Below are positions 50,120 to 63,945 of a stretch of DNA of 64,000 nt, in pieces. This stretch comes from Atopsyche davidsoni (lineage: Eukaryota > Arthropoda > Insecta > Trichoptera > Hydrobiosidae): contig JAILWY010000025.1 of the NCBI GenBank assembly GCA_022113835.1, forward strand, positions 5,766,001 to 5,830,000, given 5' to 3'. The notes under the pieces were generated by a model. It searched no databases and was not told where the DNA came from. It was given only the letters and a program-made list of their open reading frames with translations. Position numbers and translations under genes: made by a program. Position 1 is the first letter of the stretch; each line of letters opens with the position of its first letter.

Positions 50120-50205
50120 TTTTATAACGTTTCGGTTCTCGTCATGGGACCATCATAAAATTCCTTTGGATGTCACAAGCATGGGGACCGAAACGTTGGA
50201 AGAAT
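50120..50205. mobile_element. Fold-back relic with hammerhead-like blocks (Penelope-type)
   Basis: AACGTTTCGGTTCTCGTCATG at 50126-50146 is matched in inverted orientation at 50180-50196, where a few bases are missing. On the minus strand of the left arm the order GGUCC, loop, ACC, GAA, ACGU, U resembles stem II, GAA and a self-complementary stem III. The core reads UUUAUGA, two changes from CUGAUGA. The right arm keeps only ACC-GAA-ACGU. This is probably a decayed pair of pseudo-LTRs. Confidence 0.45.
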
Positions 50206-53200
50206 ATCGTGAAAATTAGTAAATCAAATACATTTATTGTTTCTACACATAGTGTATTATATAAACACTAAAACCGTACGCAAAATTCATTATCACGAAA
50301 TCCATCATACAAAGTTGTATTCATTTTTGATCTTTCAATTTTAATAGTTTTGAACTATTAATTAATATGAATAAATGATTTTGTTTAATATTGATACATG
50401 TAGCAATTTTAAGAAAATGTACACAACGAATCGCTTTAAACTAATTATAAAAGCAGATTTAACATAATACCTTTGTTAACAAAGCTATTAAACTTACGTG
50501 ATAGTGTGTATCATATGGAATTACCTGAACGCTGCCTCTACGCTACATTACGAGGGGGTAACTTTACAACACTACACACAATATCAAATGTATCATTATC
50601 CCTCTAATCCTCGCCCTTAATCTCTGCTGTAATATTAAAGACCTGGGGGTATTATTCGAAGAAGATTTTAGGACAAGAATAAAGGACCTAGCCCACCTTA
50701 ACGTACCCTTAAATTTATTGATATTCTTATATACTCCCCCAGTCTCATCCCCAGAGGATATGGATTATATCTATCTTTGTCCATTACTCACCTCAGTGCT
50801 TCTAAATAATCCGAGATTGCAAAAATATTGAAATGTCCACCGTTACGTAACCAGCCAAGCCAATAATATGATTCGAGCAATTTTTCCTTTTATTTATATA
50901 TTCAACAAATTTTCACTACACTACCGATTGAAAAGTTACGTTTTCATCAGTAAACACATTGCTCAATCAATTTATCCAAATAAATATTTAATTATATACT
51001 TTGTTAATAATTTATTGAATTACAATAATCAATCATCTATCAATCAGAATTTTAATCATTCCGTCCCCATTACATTTTCATTTCCATTTGTATACTTATA
51101 AATCCTATAATCATTTTTTGGGCTGATTTGCACAACCGGTTAAGTACACGTTTACAATGTAGAATTTGTTTGATTATTCTATATAAATCACGAGCTTCTT
51201 TTGTCGACTGTAAAAAAATCAATTAAAAATCGTCAGTCTCAAAATGTAAAATTTTCAAATCAGAAAACCGATTAATATGACAATAAATGTTTAACAAAAG
51301 GTTGCAAGCTTAATCTGTAAAAAGAGAGATTCAGAATAAAAACTCTATAAAAAAATTATCCATGAAGTGCCATTGAAAAGGTAACATAACATTTTCTGAT
51401 ATAAAACCAGAGGGAACGGAATTATCACTCAGAATAATTTTTTCAGGTATCTGCACCAGGTTTCCGGCTTACAATTTTTTTTTTAAATTAATAAGCTTTT
51501 TATTCGTTTAATCTGTTAGCTCGCATACACAAGCTCCTGTGATAAAAAAGAGCTTTCAGGGCAGAAAAATATTTATATCTGAAAGTAGGTTGGAGAGCCT
51601 CTGCGTTAATCCAAAGCAAAAAAGATTTTGAAATCTGGGAGCAAAATTGAAAAACTTTGATCTTTTATTGACTGATGACGAAGTCTTTCTTATCAAGTTT
51701 TGAAAAATCGCCGGATAATGTTTTCTGCTCCCTAAAATCCACTCAATGAAATATTGCTGAATATGTGATTTCCCGCAATCAATTTTATAATCTTCTCGGT
51801 CGAGTTTTCGTGAAACACTTGCCTGAAAATGCAGCAAATTTAATTTATTTGAAAATATGTAAAAGAGACTGAAAAAAATGTATTTTTTTAAATAAACAAA
51901 CGCTTGGAGTCCGTACAAGTGAAATATCAGGAAAATATTCATTCTCTATAAAATAGAATGCTAAAGAATTCATCAATTATCATATTTGGAGTTTAAAAAG
52001 TGTCATGATTTTGTCTAAGTTTTACCGTTTAGTATTTAAAAGTTTCTTTTATTTAAAAAAAAAATTCTTTTAAATTTTGATTAATTGAACATCAATCTAT
52101 TTTGGTTTCCAAAATGGTAATTTTCAATTATGATTATTTATGCAAAATCACAAGGAAAAAATTATGAAAAATAATATCACCATGTAATACATTTTATAGC
52201 TTTCCTTTTGTTGTTGTAATTAATATTTGGTTCTTTAGGTGTGAAGCCACGTTTATTTGTCGTACACACCATCGTACAAATAATATTTAAAATATACTTC
52301 AAAATCAAGAAGCCGCACAAAAGCAGCTCTTTTTATTCGTAATAATTTAAACTCAAGTTTTATTATAATTCAATAAAATAATTACATTCAAATTCAAGTA
52401 ACGGTTCTAAAATACCCTCAAGCGGGTCCGGATAAATTTAAACCAAATCAAATTAATTTCCAATCAATGGCTATCCTAAGGTTGGATTTCAGAATAATTT
52501 CATTGGAAGCGCGCCCCTTGAATTCCAAAGCCAAACTTGCAAAGCAGGGGCGGTTTACACCAGTGAGCACACACCCTGTATTTGGGGCGGTTTTGTGCGA
52601 CCATCGGAACACAGCCTATTTGTCTTCCCAAAATAAAATCACAATATCTGCCTTGATACTTGTCAATTCAACACGAATTCAGAATATCAAATAAAATATT
52701 CAATTTTCTACGTATAAAATATATATGCAGGTTTTTCAGGTCGTTACTGATAATATTATATATTATTAATTTATTAATAAAATTCAATGAAGATATCTTC
52801 ATTTATAGGTCTGCTACCAGGATGTATTGATTTATTTTTAATTGTTATTCGTCTTGTATCCCTAAGAATAAAATTAAATGCAAACACTGAATAAAAAATC
52901 TGTAAAAAATGCACAGTTCACGTATAAATTAATTTTTATGTTGGATTGGATTAAATATCAATTTTTTTATTGCTAATATTTTTCAATTGAATGAAATTGT
53001 ATCCGAGTGGTTTCGAGCTTCACAAAAAAAAAAAAAACTTTAAACCAAGAAAGTTATCATCTAAAACTATTTTTTTTAAAAAACAAAATTCTTGCACTTT
53101 AAACTCAAATAATTATTTAAAGTAATTCAATACCTTTAATATTGTAATTTGATATTTAAGCTAAGCCAGAACGAATGACTTAAATAATCGCTTTGTTTTT

Positions 53201-54346
53201 TGGTATCAAAATCAATTAACTATTAAAATTTTCACTTACTTTAAAATTACAAAAATATTAAACGTGTATTACAGCACAGTTGTTTAAAGCCAAAAACATT
53301 AAATTTCACGTCTAGCCAAATATAATCCATTGTACAGTAATTAAATTTCGGCTATGCAGAACAAAACCCACCGCCAATATTTAATGACCCAATAAAATGC
53401 AAAATTATACATAACTAAGTTATATTGATTCGTTCTACTGCATGCAGTTTATAATTAGTAAAATTAAATACAGGATAGGCTATAAATTGAATCATGTTAT
53501 GAAAGTAATAAATCACAATTAAAAAGATAATCAAATAGTAAAATACAAGTTTACAAACGATAAATAGTTCAGTCGCGATATTTTCTATCTTTCGTGTCTA
53601 ATAAAAATCTAGGATCTCTAAAGTCTAAAACAAATGAATTTTAAATTAAATTATGTATATTTTTTTATGTGCTTGTGAAAAAACAGGAGACGTGGTTTAT
53701 TAATCACTTGGAAAATTGCTCCAATTAATTTTTGCAAGCGCATAATTTAGGTCTTATGGATCCATATACAAGAAATGGGAGAGTCTGCATTCCGGGTTTA
53801 GATTTAACTTATACTAATGCTTTATGACATTCACTGGTTTTTTATTTAGCTTTTTTATATATTTTTTATTTATAATTATTACTTTTTTCATACTTGTTAG
53901 AATGTTGAAATATATTCGTACGTAGTTATAAAATTTTTACAAAAATATTAACTCTTGATATGGAAGGCGACTGGCATTTTTCAAAGTTTCATCCACAACA
54001 GTTAAAATAAAAAGAAGTTTTAAAATACTTACTCAAGTAAAGTTAACTGTGAATATTGCGCCTTATTTAGTTAACCAAGTTTCCGAAGATAACTTAATAT
54101 TCAAAACATATAGCATTTCTTGAAGTTTATGTTGTATTTATTTTTATTCGTTGCAGTTGAGTATTTCCGAGAAGAAAGATTGAATCTTAAAACGATATGC
54201 AGCGATTGAAATTTTTTCAGAACAAAATGATTTAAAACTGAATAAACTTTAAATAATGTAATATACAATCATTTTTAATTATATAAATGAATATATATTT
54301 TATCACTCACTGAGAGATATCGTATATGAAGGCAGTCGTTATTCAA
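50206..54346. other. Gene-poor AT-rich stretch
   Basis: GC-richer parts at about 50515-50850, 51580-51850 and 52480-52640. The second is crossed by a 128-codon minus-strand frame (51942-51556, ATG start) that begins with a hydrophobic stretch; I recognise no family and its Phe/Leu/Ser/Asn bias fits a chance frame. Nothing else is supported. Confidence 0.35.
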
Positions 54347-54510
54347 CACAATATTGATTAAACAACCAAACTTGTATGGATAGAAATCAAACTGGGTAGC
54401 TCACAAGGGTATGTTATATTACGTAACTGCCGAATTCTCAAAAAGCATCCATTAATCGGCGCAGGTAGTGACGTGACGTGACGTGACGTGACGTGACGTA
54501 TCGACAAACG
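54347..54510 (+). repeat. Dispersed repeat family B, copy 2, with TGACG tandem expansion
   Basis: Aligns with 32541-32690 and ends in a tandem run of about six GTGAC/ACGTG pentamers at 54468-54500, where the other copy has two. The pentamers create overlapping TGACG motifs. The repeat class is not recognised. Confidence 0.65.
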
Positions 54511-57500
54511 CCTTTGCATCTATCACAGGTGCCACGTGACCCGAGCAATTTACACGTGAATCAGAATACTTGCAGTGTTTGTTATTTTGTTGGAACTTTT
54601 AGATGCTTCTGTAGATAAAAACTGAAATAATAAACATTCGTGACCACTTTTAGAAAAAATTGATGTATTTTTTTTATTTTCCCATTCGAAGCTCGAGTAT
54701 GACATAGGTAAACAATGCCTCCGAGTACTATAAAAAAATTTTTTTTTTTTCGAAAATGTTATCTACAAATAAAACAAACAATAATCCTAGCTATAAGACG
54801 GACATTGATAAATATTATCAAGTGTTTTATGTAATCGATTCAAAAATCCATTGTTGTATGGTATTGTAGAATTTTAAAACTGTTTGCAGGATCATTTTAA
54901 ATGTAAAGGTGATGTTTACTATATATTTTTGACTATACTATGAGTTTTAAAAAATCCTATGAACACATTGGAAACTGCAGAGTTACTGTACCATACGATA
55001 TACACGTTGTGATTTAAGAGAGCTTAGTCGCACGTGATATGGGCAGAACGTGCTAGTTGAGTTTTTTCGTAAATGTCACATGTACCAGGACTACATTTTT
55101 TTTTAAATGTAGCAAAAAGCCATAGCCTAGATATTTACATTAAAAAAAAGCTATTTTCTTCAATTTTTATCTATTTAATTTGCACTTTTGTTTAGGTTTT
55201 ATTGTACGTAAAGTATTTAGATAATTAATTCGCGGATAGAACGAAACTACATACCAGTTTCATGTGTAGGTTTTTTAACTTGTATTGTAATAGTAATAAA
55301 TTGCTTTAGAATTTTTTTATATATATAAAATACCACTAGGAAACAATATGATCCGCAAGAGACGCAATAAACGAGACTCTCTTGGCACGTTTTCTATTCT
55401 CAAGAGGCTTTTGTCGGGTATGAGGTTTACCACGTTTACTAGTGTAATACCACGTCTTTGAATGCAGTCAAGCATATCGAGAGAATATAGATGCATGAGA
55501 CTTGTAGAACCTCTATTTCCGTATTTGCTTTTAAGCAGCGAGCACATCTTAAAGCTTTGTTCATGGTTAGATTTTATTGAAAATGCCTCGTGATCTTGTG
55601 GAAATGCGCTTGCTCGCCAACATATTTTAAAATTATGTTAATTAAAAATAACCTTTTATTATTTGATACAACGTTGTTTACTCAAGGAATTAAAATAAAA
55701 AAGGCAAGTACAATAGTTTTACTTACCAAGATATATAATTCAAATTCTTTAATATTGAATTAATGTATAAAAAATATATGCGTGTCTAAACAAAAACACT
55801 CAGCATGTTTTCGATTAGTTTAATAGGTGTGTAATTTAAATATTTTTTTTGTTGAAAATAAATGTGTTTAATTCAATAAAATATATTTTTATTCTTTAAG
55901 TTTCGTTTGAAATGTCTTTAAGGCTCACTTTTGTTTGCGCTTTGGTCTCTTCATCCCTTTAGAGATCACCCGACTCATCGAAGTAGGTCGTAAGAAAGTA
56001 CAAAGCTGGCATCGGACAATATATTTTAGCGATACACAAGAACGTTTCATTTCAGACAGAATCTTAAAAGTAGTTTTATGAAAAATGAAAGACATTTATT
56101 CTTAAATTCGTGAGGTGCTATAAAAATATTTCAAGTAATCTGTGCCCCATTTATTTCTATCGCTTGTTAATTTTGAACCGTCTTTGAAGAGGATTCATTT
56201 TGAAATGTTATACTTTAGTAAAATGATCACGATGATTTATGCCAAGTAGTGTATTTATCTTTCAGGGACATTTTAAACCAAAATGCATATAAATTTTCCG
56301 GCTATTTTATTATCATGTTTGTTTTTTTAATACGCGTTGAATCGTTGGCGGATTCAAAACATAAACCAGCCTAATACTCAAAAAGAAAAAAATTGTATCC
56401 AGCTGCCAAAACCTGCGAAGATGAGGATTTTCTATTCCTGAAAAAATATACAACAGAAGGCATTGCATTTCGCATTTTGAAATAAATAAAACTTGACATT
56501 TTTCGTTTTCTTCTATGGTAAGTCTCGGCCCATTGTTGCGGGGACTGGCCGGTTTTCACGATATTGAAAACGGACAAAGGAATACAATGGCGGCATTTTA
56601 AGCAGAAAAATAATTACCCAGACTGAAGGATTTTTCATGGAAATTTCAAGTGGATAGCCATTGTGGTTTTGATGTAATTGTTTTTGACTTATAAGAAGTA
56701 GCTCGTAAGGGATTAAGACCCTTATCTCGACACGAATTTCCGTCATTACTGTAGAAATGTGGTGATTAAATTTTAATATATTATTTGTATGAAATTTTTT
56801 TTTTTTGAAGAATTATTAATTAATTTTATTTTTAGTACAAAGACGCATTTAAAACGTTGATATTTATAGAGACCCATTAAATCTTTATTTTTGTCAAAGA
56901 AAATATTTTTTCTAGTAAAAATTATTCATTCTATTTAGAATCATGGAATATGCCTAAATATCGGAAAAAAATACATTAAATACATAGTAAAATAAATATT
57001 ATTTTTAGCTGATTCATGACGAGTTAACCAAAGTTATTTATATTTTGAATACAATTTTTTGATATATTGTTTCAAAGTTTATGTAAATTAATTTACAGTT
57101 TATTTTCATAAAACAACTCGGTATAAATTATTTCACAGTTTTTTAATGACTTTTCGTGTTTAATTTGAAATTTGCCGTTTCTTAATCGGTTTTTAATTAT
57201 CTATTTTTAAATTAAAATTATGCAATGAAAAATGGGTAAATGAAAATTTTAATGAATCCCCTCAACTAGCGTAGACGTTTTATAGGAAGGAAACCCGCTA
57301 ATGGGAATATTTTTTCTGAGAAAAAATTACAATTTTATGAAAACATACAGCAGAAACGATATTTTAAGAAGCAACCGCTTCATATTGGTTTTGCTAAAAT
57401 TAAATGGATTCTGAAAGTAACTTCAATATAATATATATATATACTTTATCATTACAGTCTATTCAATATTTTGCTTTTGTTGCTAAATATATAAAATACT

Positions 57501-58347
57501 ATTTTCAATTTATAAATAGTTAATTTTTCATTACATTGAAAGTCGCGATGTCACACAAACTGAAATCTGAATTTCAGTCTTTTTGATGTTTGTTTAAACC
57601 GTTCAAATATTGATCTCATCATTTTCAATGTATAAGAATAGTTTAATATAAATAAATTCATAAAATTAATCATTGCGAAGTTTTTTCTTTTGTGTTTCTA
57701 TTTTGGAATATAGGAAAAACGTTATTTCTCATGAAATAATTTTATATTCATAGACAAGCTAACGTTTTATTGGTAAATAAATATTTAAGCATTAGGTTAA
57801 AAACCATGTTTTTTTTGTTATAAATAATATTTTAAAAAATATTTTAATAGTAATATATTTTTATAACCATTATCGAGAGGTAGATACGTCAGTCTGGTAC
57901 GTTTGCTTTCCTAATATCTGCAATTATTGTGATACGATAATAGAAAGAAAGAGAGAACAATAATGGAAGTTATTAAGATAAAGACTGGCATTCAACAAAC
58001 AGATGAGATTTCTGATTTAATTATACCGTGGGATGCCTTGCAGACTAGTCAGACAAAACACAATCTTACAAATAAACCTGTAATCCAACACAGTAATACG
58101 TGACATAAATTTATTAACATTCATATTATTGTACGTATAGAATAAAAATAATACAAAAAAGCTTTTAACAGCACCACTTGTGTATTAAAAATAATATTTC
58201 TGAAATTTATGGCAAAACTATTTGAGAACTACTAATATAAATGTATTTATATATATAACTCCGAAAATTGAATACATTAAGAGATGTTCTCATTTTTTAA
58301 GGATGTTTAAAAAAATATCTTAAGGCAGTTGCTTCTAGCCTTTTAAT
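54511..58347. other. Gene-poor AT-rich stretch
   Basis: AT-rich. GC-richer patches at about 55315-55620 and 56385-56750 carry minus-strand frames of 68-77 codons without motifs. A short TA run lies near 57430-57447. No supported gene. Confidence 0.4.
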
Positions 58348-58379
58348 TGCCTCTGGTGTCCAACCGGACACCAGAGGCA
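58348..58379. repeat. Perfect 14-bp hairpin with 4-nt loop
   Basis: TGCCTCTGGTGTCC (58348-58361) and its exact reverse complement (58366-58379) around the loop AACC. It is GC-rich in an AT-rich context and sits immediately before dispersed repeat C. It could be part of that element's end. The second copy of repeat C lacks it. Confidence 0.7.
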
Positions 58380-58380
58380 G

Positions 58381-58912
58381 TCCATTACCTGGCGAAATCG
58401 GGACATTTAATTAATTTAATTGTCACTTTTTTTTTTTACAGATTATTAATAAATTATAAATTATATTAATATGTATTTTATTATTTAATTTACGTCCATA
58501 TTCAGGGTAAAATAAAATCTTGAAGATGTTGAAAAATTTGATAAAATCACGACTTTTCAAAACCAAAGTTTGTAAGTTTAGTTTTGTTTAGTAAAGTTTA
58601 ATTTTAAAAATAATTTATCGCACAGGGTTTATATTTAATCTTTTAATTCCAATAAAAAAAAAGACTTTTAAATGTTTAGAAATCTTGAAAAAGAGACATG
58701 ACGAATCTCCGAATTCCTACACTTCAATCGGAAAAATACATATTTATCATATTAATAATAAATTTATAAGAAATAAAAATATATTCTGTTCGGAAGAAGG
58801 GATGTATCTAATTTTTTGCATTTAAATTTTTTTAATTGGTGCTCTCGATTTTTCACAAAACGGACTAGAAAATGATCAAAAGAACTCGATTATGGGACCT
58901 ATACCCTTAATG
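58381..58912 (+). repeat. Dispersed repeat family C, copy 1
   Basis: Colinear with 63191-63613. Shared blocks include GCGAAATCG..., CATTTAATTAATTTAATTGT, an ACGTCCAT-TTCAGGGT block, a TAAAATCTTGAAGAT block, ATATTTAATCTTTTAATTCC, and an end block with ACGGAC, GAAAATGATCAAAA and TATGGGAC. About 110 bases near 58690-58800 are absent from the other copy. No ORF or terminal repeat was recognised. Confidence 0.75.
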
Positions 58913-61900
58913 AAACTATATTACGACTCTTATGAAAGTAAACACCGCTGTAAAATGCAAATAGATTTTGTAATATCCCAAAATAGGGTATGTTGTGGTG
59001 ATGTTGTGAAATGTTTATGGTGAGTTTATTGCAGGATGGCATTCTGGTCCATTTGTCTCCTCTGAGGGTAGTTCGGAAAGCCTCGCAGATGGGAAATTTT
59101 GCAAAATGTTCAAAGTCAATGGATCGTTATAACCGGCGAGGGAAATCGCTCTTTTGAAATGACTTTTTTTATTGAATACACTTTGAAATGAATTTGATTT
59201 AAAATTACTCCATTCGGAAAGTGGTATTATAAAAATTAATAGGTTATTGTATTGCAAGCCGTGTAATTTTTTTACTAGGCAATATAAAGTTATTAAACAT
59301 ATTACCTAAATATAGATTTTAGAGTAAAATTTAGAAATATTTTGTATTGCTAGCGACTTGTTAAGAGGCTAGTTTCGAGTTTTGTAAACTATTGATCAAA
59401 TATTAAAGTATTTGTAAATTCATATAATATTGTAGTTTTATATACAATCATATTTTTATACTGTATTCAATGCAAATAAATAAAAATTATTTATGTTGTT
59501 ATAATACAAAACTGATCGTTTCAAAAAATTATAAGAAGGAACAGCACCAACCAAGCCTTTTTTTAAGTATTATAATGAAGCTTCACTCAGTAACCTCTAT
59601 CAAAAATATTAAATATATTTCAAGTAATTTGTTTTAAAAATATATTCAGTGGTTTGGGGCATTTTTAAAATAGTAAATGAAATACAACGCGGTTTTTTTT
59701 TTGTTGAAAATTCGCGTATGTCGGCTTAAACTATTCACTACCGGGCACTATATTATGTAAAAACATGTCTCCAAGGTGACTTTTATTTGAATGACATCCC
59801 AGAGAGACATTCCGTGGGATATTTATTTATAGAAAGGTATGTATTTTACTTAATAATCTTTATTTCATACATTTTTTTAGCTGAAAAATAGTCACGCATT
59901 TGAAATTACAAAAATAGTTCACGTTAGTTTATGTCTATTTTTAATCAATGGGTGATGTTAATAAATATTAAATTTTGCTTAAAAACATAATTTTGAGATT
60001 CATCTACCTGGCCGAGGACCAAACTTGGAATGAACTGGTTTACGGTTTAACTACCAAGTCATCAAGCTAATTACAAATAATGATTTGGGTGATTGCTTAT
60101 TAATTTAAGTTAATCTATAAAATATTCGGTGCTTTAAAATATTTTCACCCTATTAAGTTAAAAATGTATAACAACAATATTTTCTATTAATATTTTAATC
60201 GGAAACTGTCAATTGCCTTTCTATCGTACATTCGTTCACAAATAATTAATTTACTATTATCAATAAAATTATGTGCTTTTCAATAATCGTATTTTTTCCC
60301 TTTTGTTTTCCTATAAAAAATATAGGTATTTTTTCTAAAATATTTGAAGATTTTCATGAACTTGGTGAAAAATAATGAACCCTCGGAGGAGGTTGATGTG
60401 GGGGTCTATGACGGGGAAATGTTTGGAATATCTGAGCAAAGGAAACAAAGCAAGAATGTGCCCGTAATTCTGTGAAAAATGTCTGCTCTGCAATTTTCAT
60501 TTGCACATGGCAACATCGTCTTTTTTCCTTCGAAATGCTCCGGCTTTGATGCAAAATGTCGCATATAATTTATTTACCAAAATAGCTCTGTCGTAATGCT
60601 ATCATAAGTTTATTGTAAATAATTTCGCTTTTAACGTGGAAAATAATTCACAGCAGTGCTCACAATGATGTAAGCAACGAAAAAGTAAGTAACTTGGAAA
60701 TATTCTCCGGAAAATACAACAATGGAACCCATTTTCCCATTCTCGTGAATACAAAATTAGGTTTTTCATGAGTTGTCTTTAAAGTTTGAATCCATTTAAT
60801 TATTAAGTTTTCACAATGAAACGTTGTTAGTTTGGTGTTAAAAAAATCGAAAAAACTAGAGTTTTTAAGAGTTTAGTATAATTTCATGGAAATTACTAAA
60901 ATTCTTTTAACTTTATTCAGAATATCTCTTTGATCTTATTATTCTGAAAACTCCATATAATAAACGTTTGACAACAATTTTGAATTGGCGATAACTAAAA
61001 TGAAAAACCAAATGGCTGGAAAATCACAAGTATATTTAATCTTTGCCCTTTTACTAACTGATGGCTTCTTTAAACTTAAAAGTCAAAAATTTTAAATATA
61101 TTGAAACCTACAATATTCCTTTGATTATATGAAAATCAATTCATTTTGTATATGAATAATTTAATCACGCTTAACAATAAATTCAGAAAAAAAATAATTT
61201 ACTTTTCAATAAATTGTAACTTTCACCGTTTAGAAAATTTAAATTGATAATAAATATTAATATTATTTTTTTTAATATCATTGCAATTGGTTTCAATTTA
61301 AAAATTAAACCATAGTGAATCTGAACCAATAAATATCTTCCTACGCAAAATATTTATAGGCATAAAATCAAATATCGCATTAGAGCACGATTATATAAAT
61401 TTATGCAAATAAATTAATAAATATGAAATTAATGTAAATAACCTCGCTTGCCAAGCTCCATAAAGACGCAAAATTAACATGATAATTTTCATTATCCGTA
61501 TACGTTGACTGTACCCAGTCCCATAATCAAAGAGTTTTGCACAAATGTACCACGGTCGGTGTCATTAGGGGCTTTTAGGGGATGGGGTTGAAAATGCGTG
61601 GTTGCTAGACACGGAAAACGCTAAATGTTGCAAAAAGAGGACAAATTTATAAATAAATATAATCTAGATATCGATCCGGTTATATGCGGAAACAAATTAA
61701 ACACAGGTATTATACACACCTGGAAAGAAAACGATAGTAAAGGTGCGGTTCAAGTGTAGGAGACTTGCGAGCGTACACAAAAAAATACATAAAAGCTGCC
61801 TACACTTGCTTCAATAGATCCGACAACCAAAAAATAAAATTTCAATAGCGTTGTTTTTTTTTTTTTGCAAAGCCTTAAAGAACACCTGAAATAAGAACTA

Positions 61901-63190
61901 TAGGTCTATCACTATTAAGTTATTTGATATTTCGCAGCGTGTGTCTGCACTGTTTTACGTTTTACTAGTTATTTAAAGAAACACGTTAATTAAATAAAAT
62001 ATTTATAACGAATAATGAGCAAGAATAATGAAAGCTGAAAAATGAAAACTCGTATTAGTCACATTATTCAAAAAGTAATCATCAAATTCAGTTTTGTAAA
62101 TAATGAGAATTTTTATGGGTTTTTTTTATAAACACACTTAAAATTGAATTAATCGTAAAATTATTTTTCTCTATAAATTGTACACTGTAATTGCTTTCAA
62201 CAATTATTTATAAACGCATGTTGAATGGTTTTTTTCTAGTGTACTAAGGCCACACACTAAGTGTATTACAGAGGTACACATCGAGGGTATATCGGAAACC
62301 CGTTATACAAAGTACTTTTCCATAGAAATTTCAAAATTTAATAAAAAATACATAACACAGGTGTAATTAAAGCACCGAGGGGATTCACACTTGTTTTTAT
62401 TTTTATACAAAATATATACACCGTGCATTGTACTAATGTTCACAGTGAGACTCTCCCAAAGTGGGGGGCGATGTTTGTGACAGCATTTTATTTACATATA
62501 CATGGCAATTTATTAATACTGTCAAAAAATATTTTATAATGAAATTTAACTGTCAAATTGATCATGTCTATCTGAGTGGATCAAACTCAAACAAAAATGA
62601 AAAATTTCGACGAATAAATGCAGAATTTAACGAATTATTTCAAGTGTTTCGTAAATACTATATTTATGACAAATTGGTTATTTATTTTCATATATAGCAT
62701 AAACAAAATCTCGCGAATAATTATTATTACACATTGCCTAAAATAATTGATAAAATATTTTTTTAAATATCCAATTATACATGAAAATTACAAAATTATG
62801 TATTGTTTGTAATCAGATACGAAATGCACGTCTTCCGTTTAACAATGTATGCTGCACTTTCAGGCTGTATATGCAAATACATGCAGGCGTCTTCCTGGAA
62901 TGCAATGCAGTATGCATTTATTCCTGAATGCATTCACCAAACACAGTCCCACTCCGCAAAGGGGTGATACTCAGGCTGACATAAATATTAAATGGAGTAG
63001 TTACTCACTGCTCCACTTCCGGATCAAAATCTACCCTTTGTTATATACAATTCAGGAGGAAATGTGCCTGAATAAATATATCATCGCGTTTGGGATGATT
63101 TGAAAGATCAATTACTGCTTCTAAACCTATCAATTAAGAGCTTGCTACCTAAACTTGCTTAGTGTCCATCCCCGGTCTGCCACAAAAAAA
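58913..63190. other. Gene-poor AT-rich stretch
   Basis: GC-richer islands at about 59030-59160, 60365-60560, 61505-61620 and 62850-63070. The last contains a perfect POU-type octamer ATGCAAAT at 62871-62878. A weak tRNA-like stretch lies on the minus strand at about 60005-60070. No gene is supported. Confidence 0.35.
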
Positions 63191-63613
63191 GGACCGTTTT
63201 ACCTGACGAAATCGTGTCATTTAATTAATTTAATTGTCACTTTATTTTTCTATGTAGAAAGTTGATTTTTTTATAAAGTATTAAAAAACTATAAATAATA
63301 TTTATCTATTTTTTATTATTTGATTAACGTCCATTTTCAGGGTTAAATAAAATCTTGAAGATATTGAAAAATTGGATAAAATGACGACTTTTCAATACCA
63401 AATTGTGTTAAAGATTTTTTTTTTTTCAATTTTTAAAATAATAAATCGCTCAAGGCTTATATTTAATCTTTTAATTCCAATTGAAATTTTTTTTTTAATT
63501 GTTTAGGACTCTTAGAACAACTCTTAAATTTTTTTGATTAGTGTAGTCTATTTTTCTCAAAACGGACCAGAAAATGATCAAAAAAACTCGAGTATGGGAC
63601 TTAAACCCTTAAT
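63191..63613 (+). repeat. Dispersed repeat family C, copy 2
   Basis: Shorter, diverged copy of 58381-58912 in the same orientation, about 4.8 kb downstream. It lacks the ~110-nt segment described for copy 1. Both copies end at a similar TATGGGAC...CCCTTAAT block, which may mark the element's 3' end. Confidence 0.75.
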
Positions 63614-63839
63614 ATATATATTTTTTTAGTGAATTAATAAAAATATCTGAGTAGTAAAAAAAACGCGGAATAACATCTATAAAAATAGCACTTACAGGTG
63701 TTAGTGAATCAAAAAAATATTTGCTATCCTATTGATACATAGTTTGCTTTGGCTGTAAACTGAAAGCGTCGGAATTTTCTTCCCTTTGCTCGGCAAGCAA
63801 ATTGGCAAGTGGCCGCGGTCGGAGTGGATTCCAATCGAG

Positions 63840-63945
63840 TTACCCTTCACTGGCGGGGGTGCATTAGCATCCCCACAACCTGCTGGCGATCCCCCGAGAC
63901 TCGAACCTCAGCCACACAGCCTCAGCCCCCAAACCAGAGCCGCAC
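63840..63945 (-). repeat. GC-rich tRNA-like SINE head
   Basis: On the minus strand a perfect B box (GGTTCGAGTCTC) lies at about 63896-63907, with an A-box-like GCGGCTCTGGTTTGG upstream of it near 63930-63944. The stretch is much GC-richer than its surroundings. It could be a recently inserted SINE head or a tRNA pseudogene. The acceptor stem could not be drawn. Confidence 0.45.

Noticed and set aside
51556..51942. 128-codon minus-strand ORF with ATG and hydrophobic N-terminus
   Set aside because: No recognisable domain, no codon-bias evidence, and the hydrophobic start follows from T-rich DNA. It could be revisited with transcript data.
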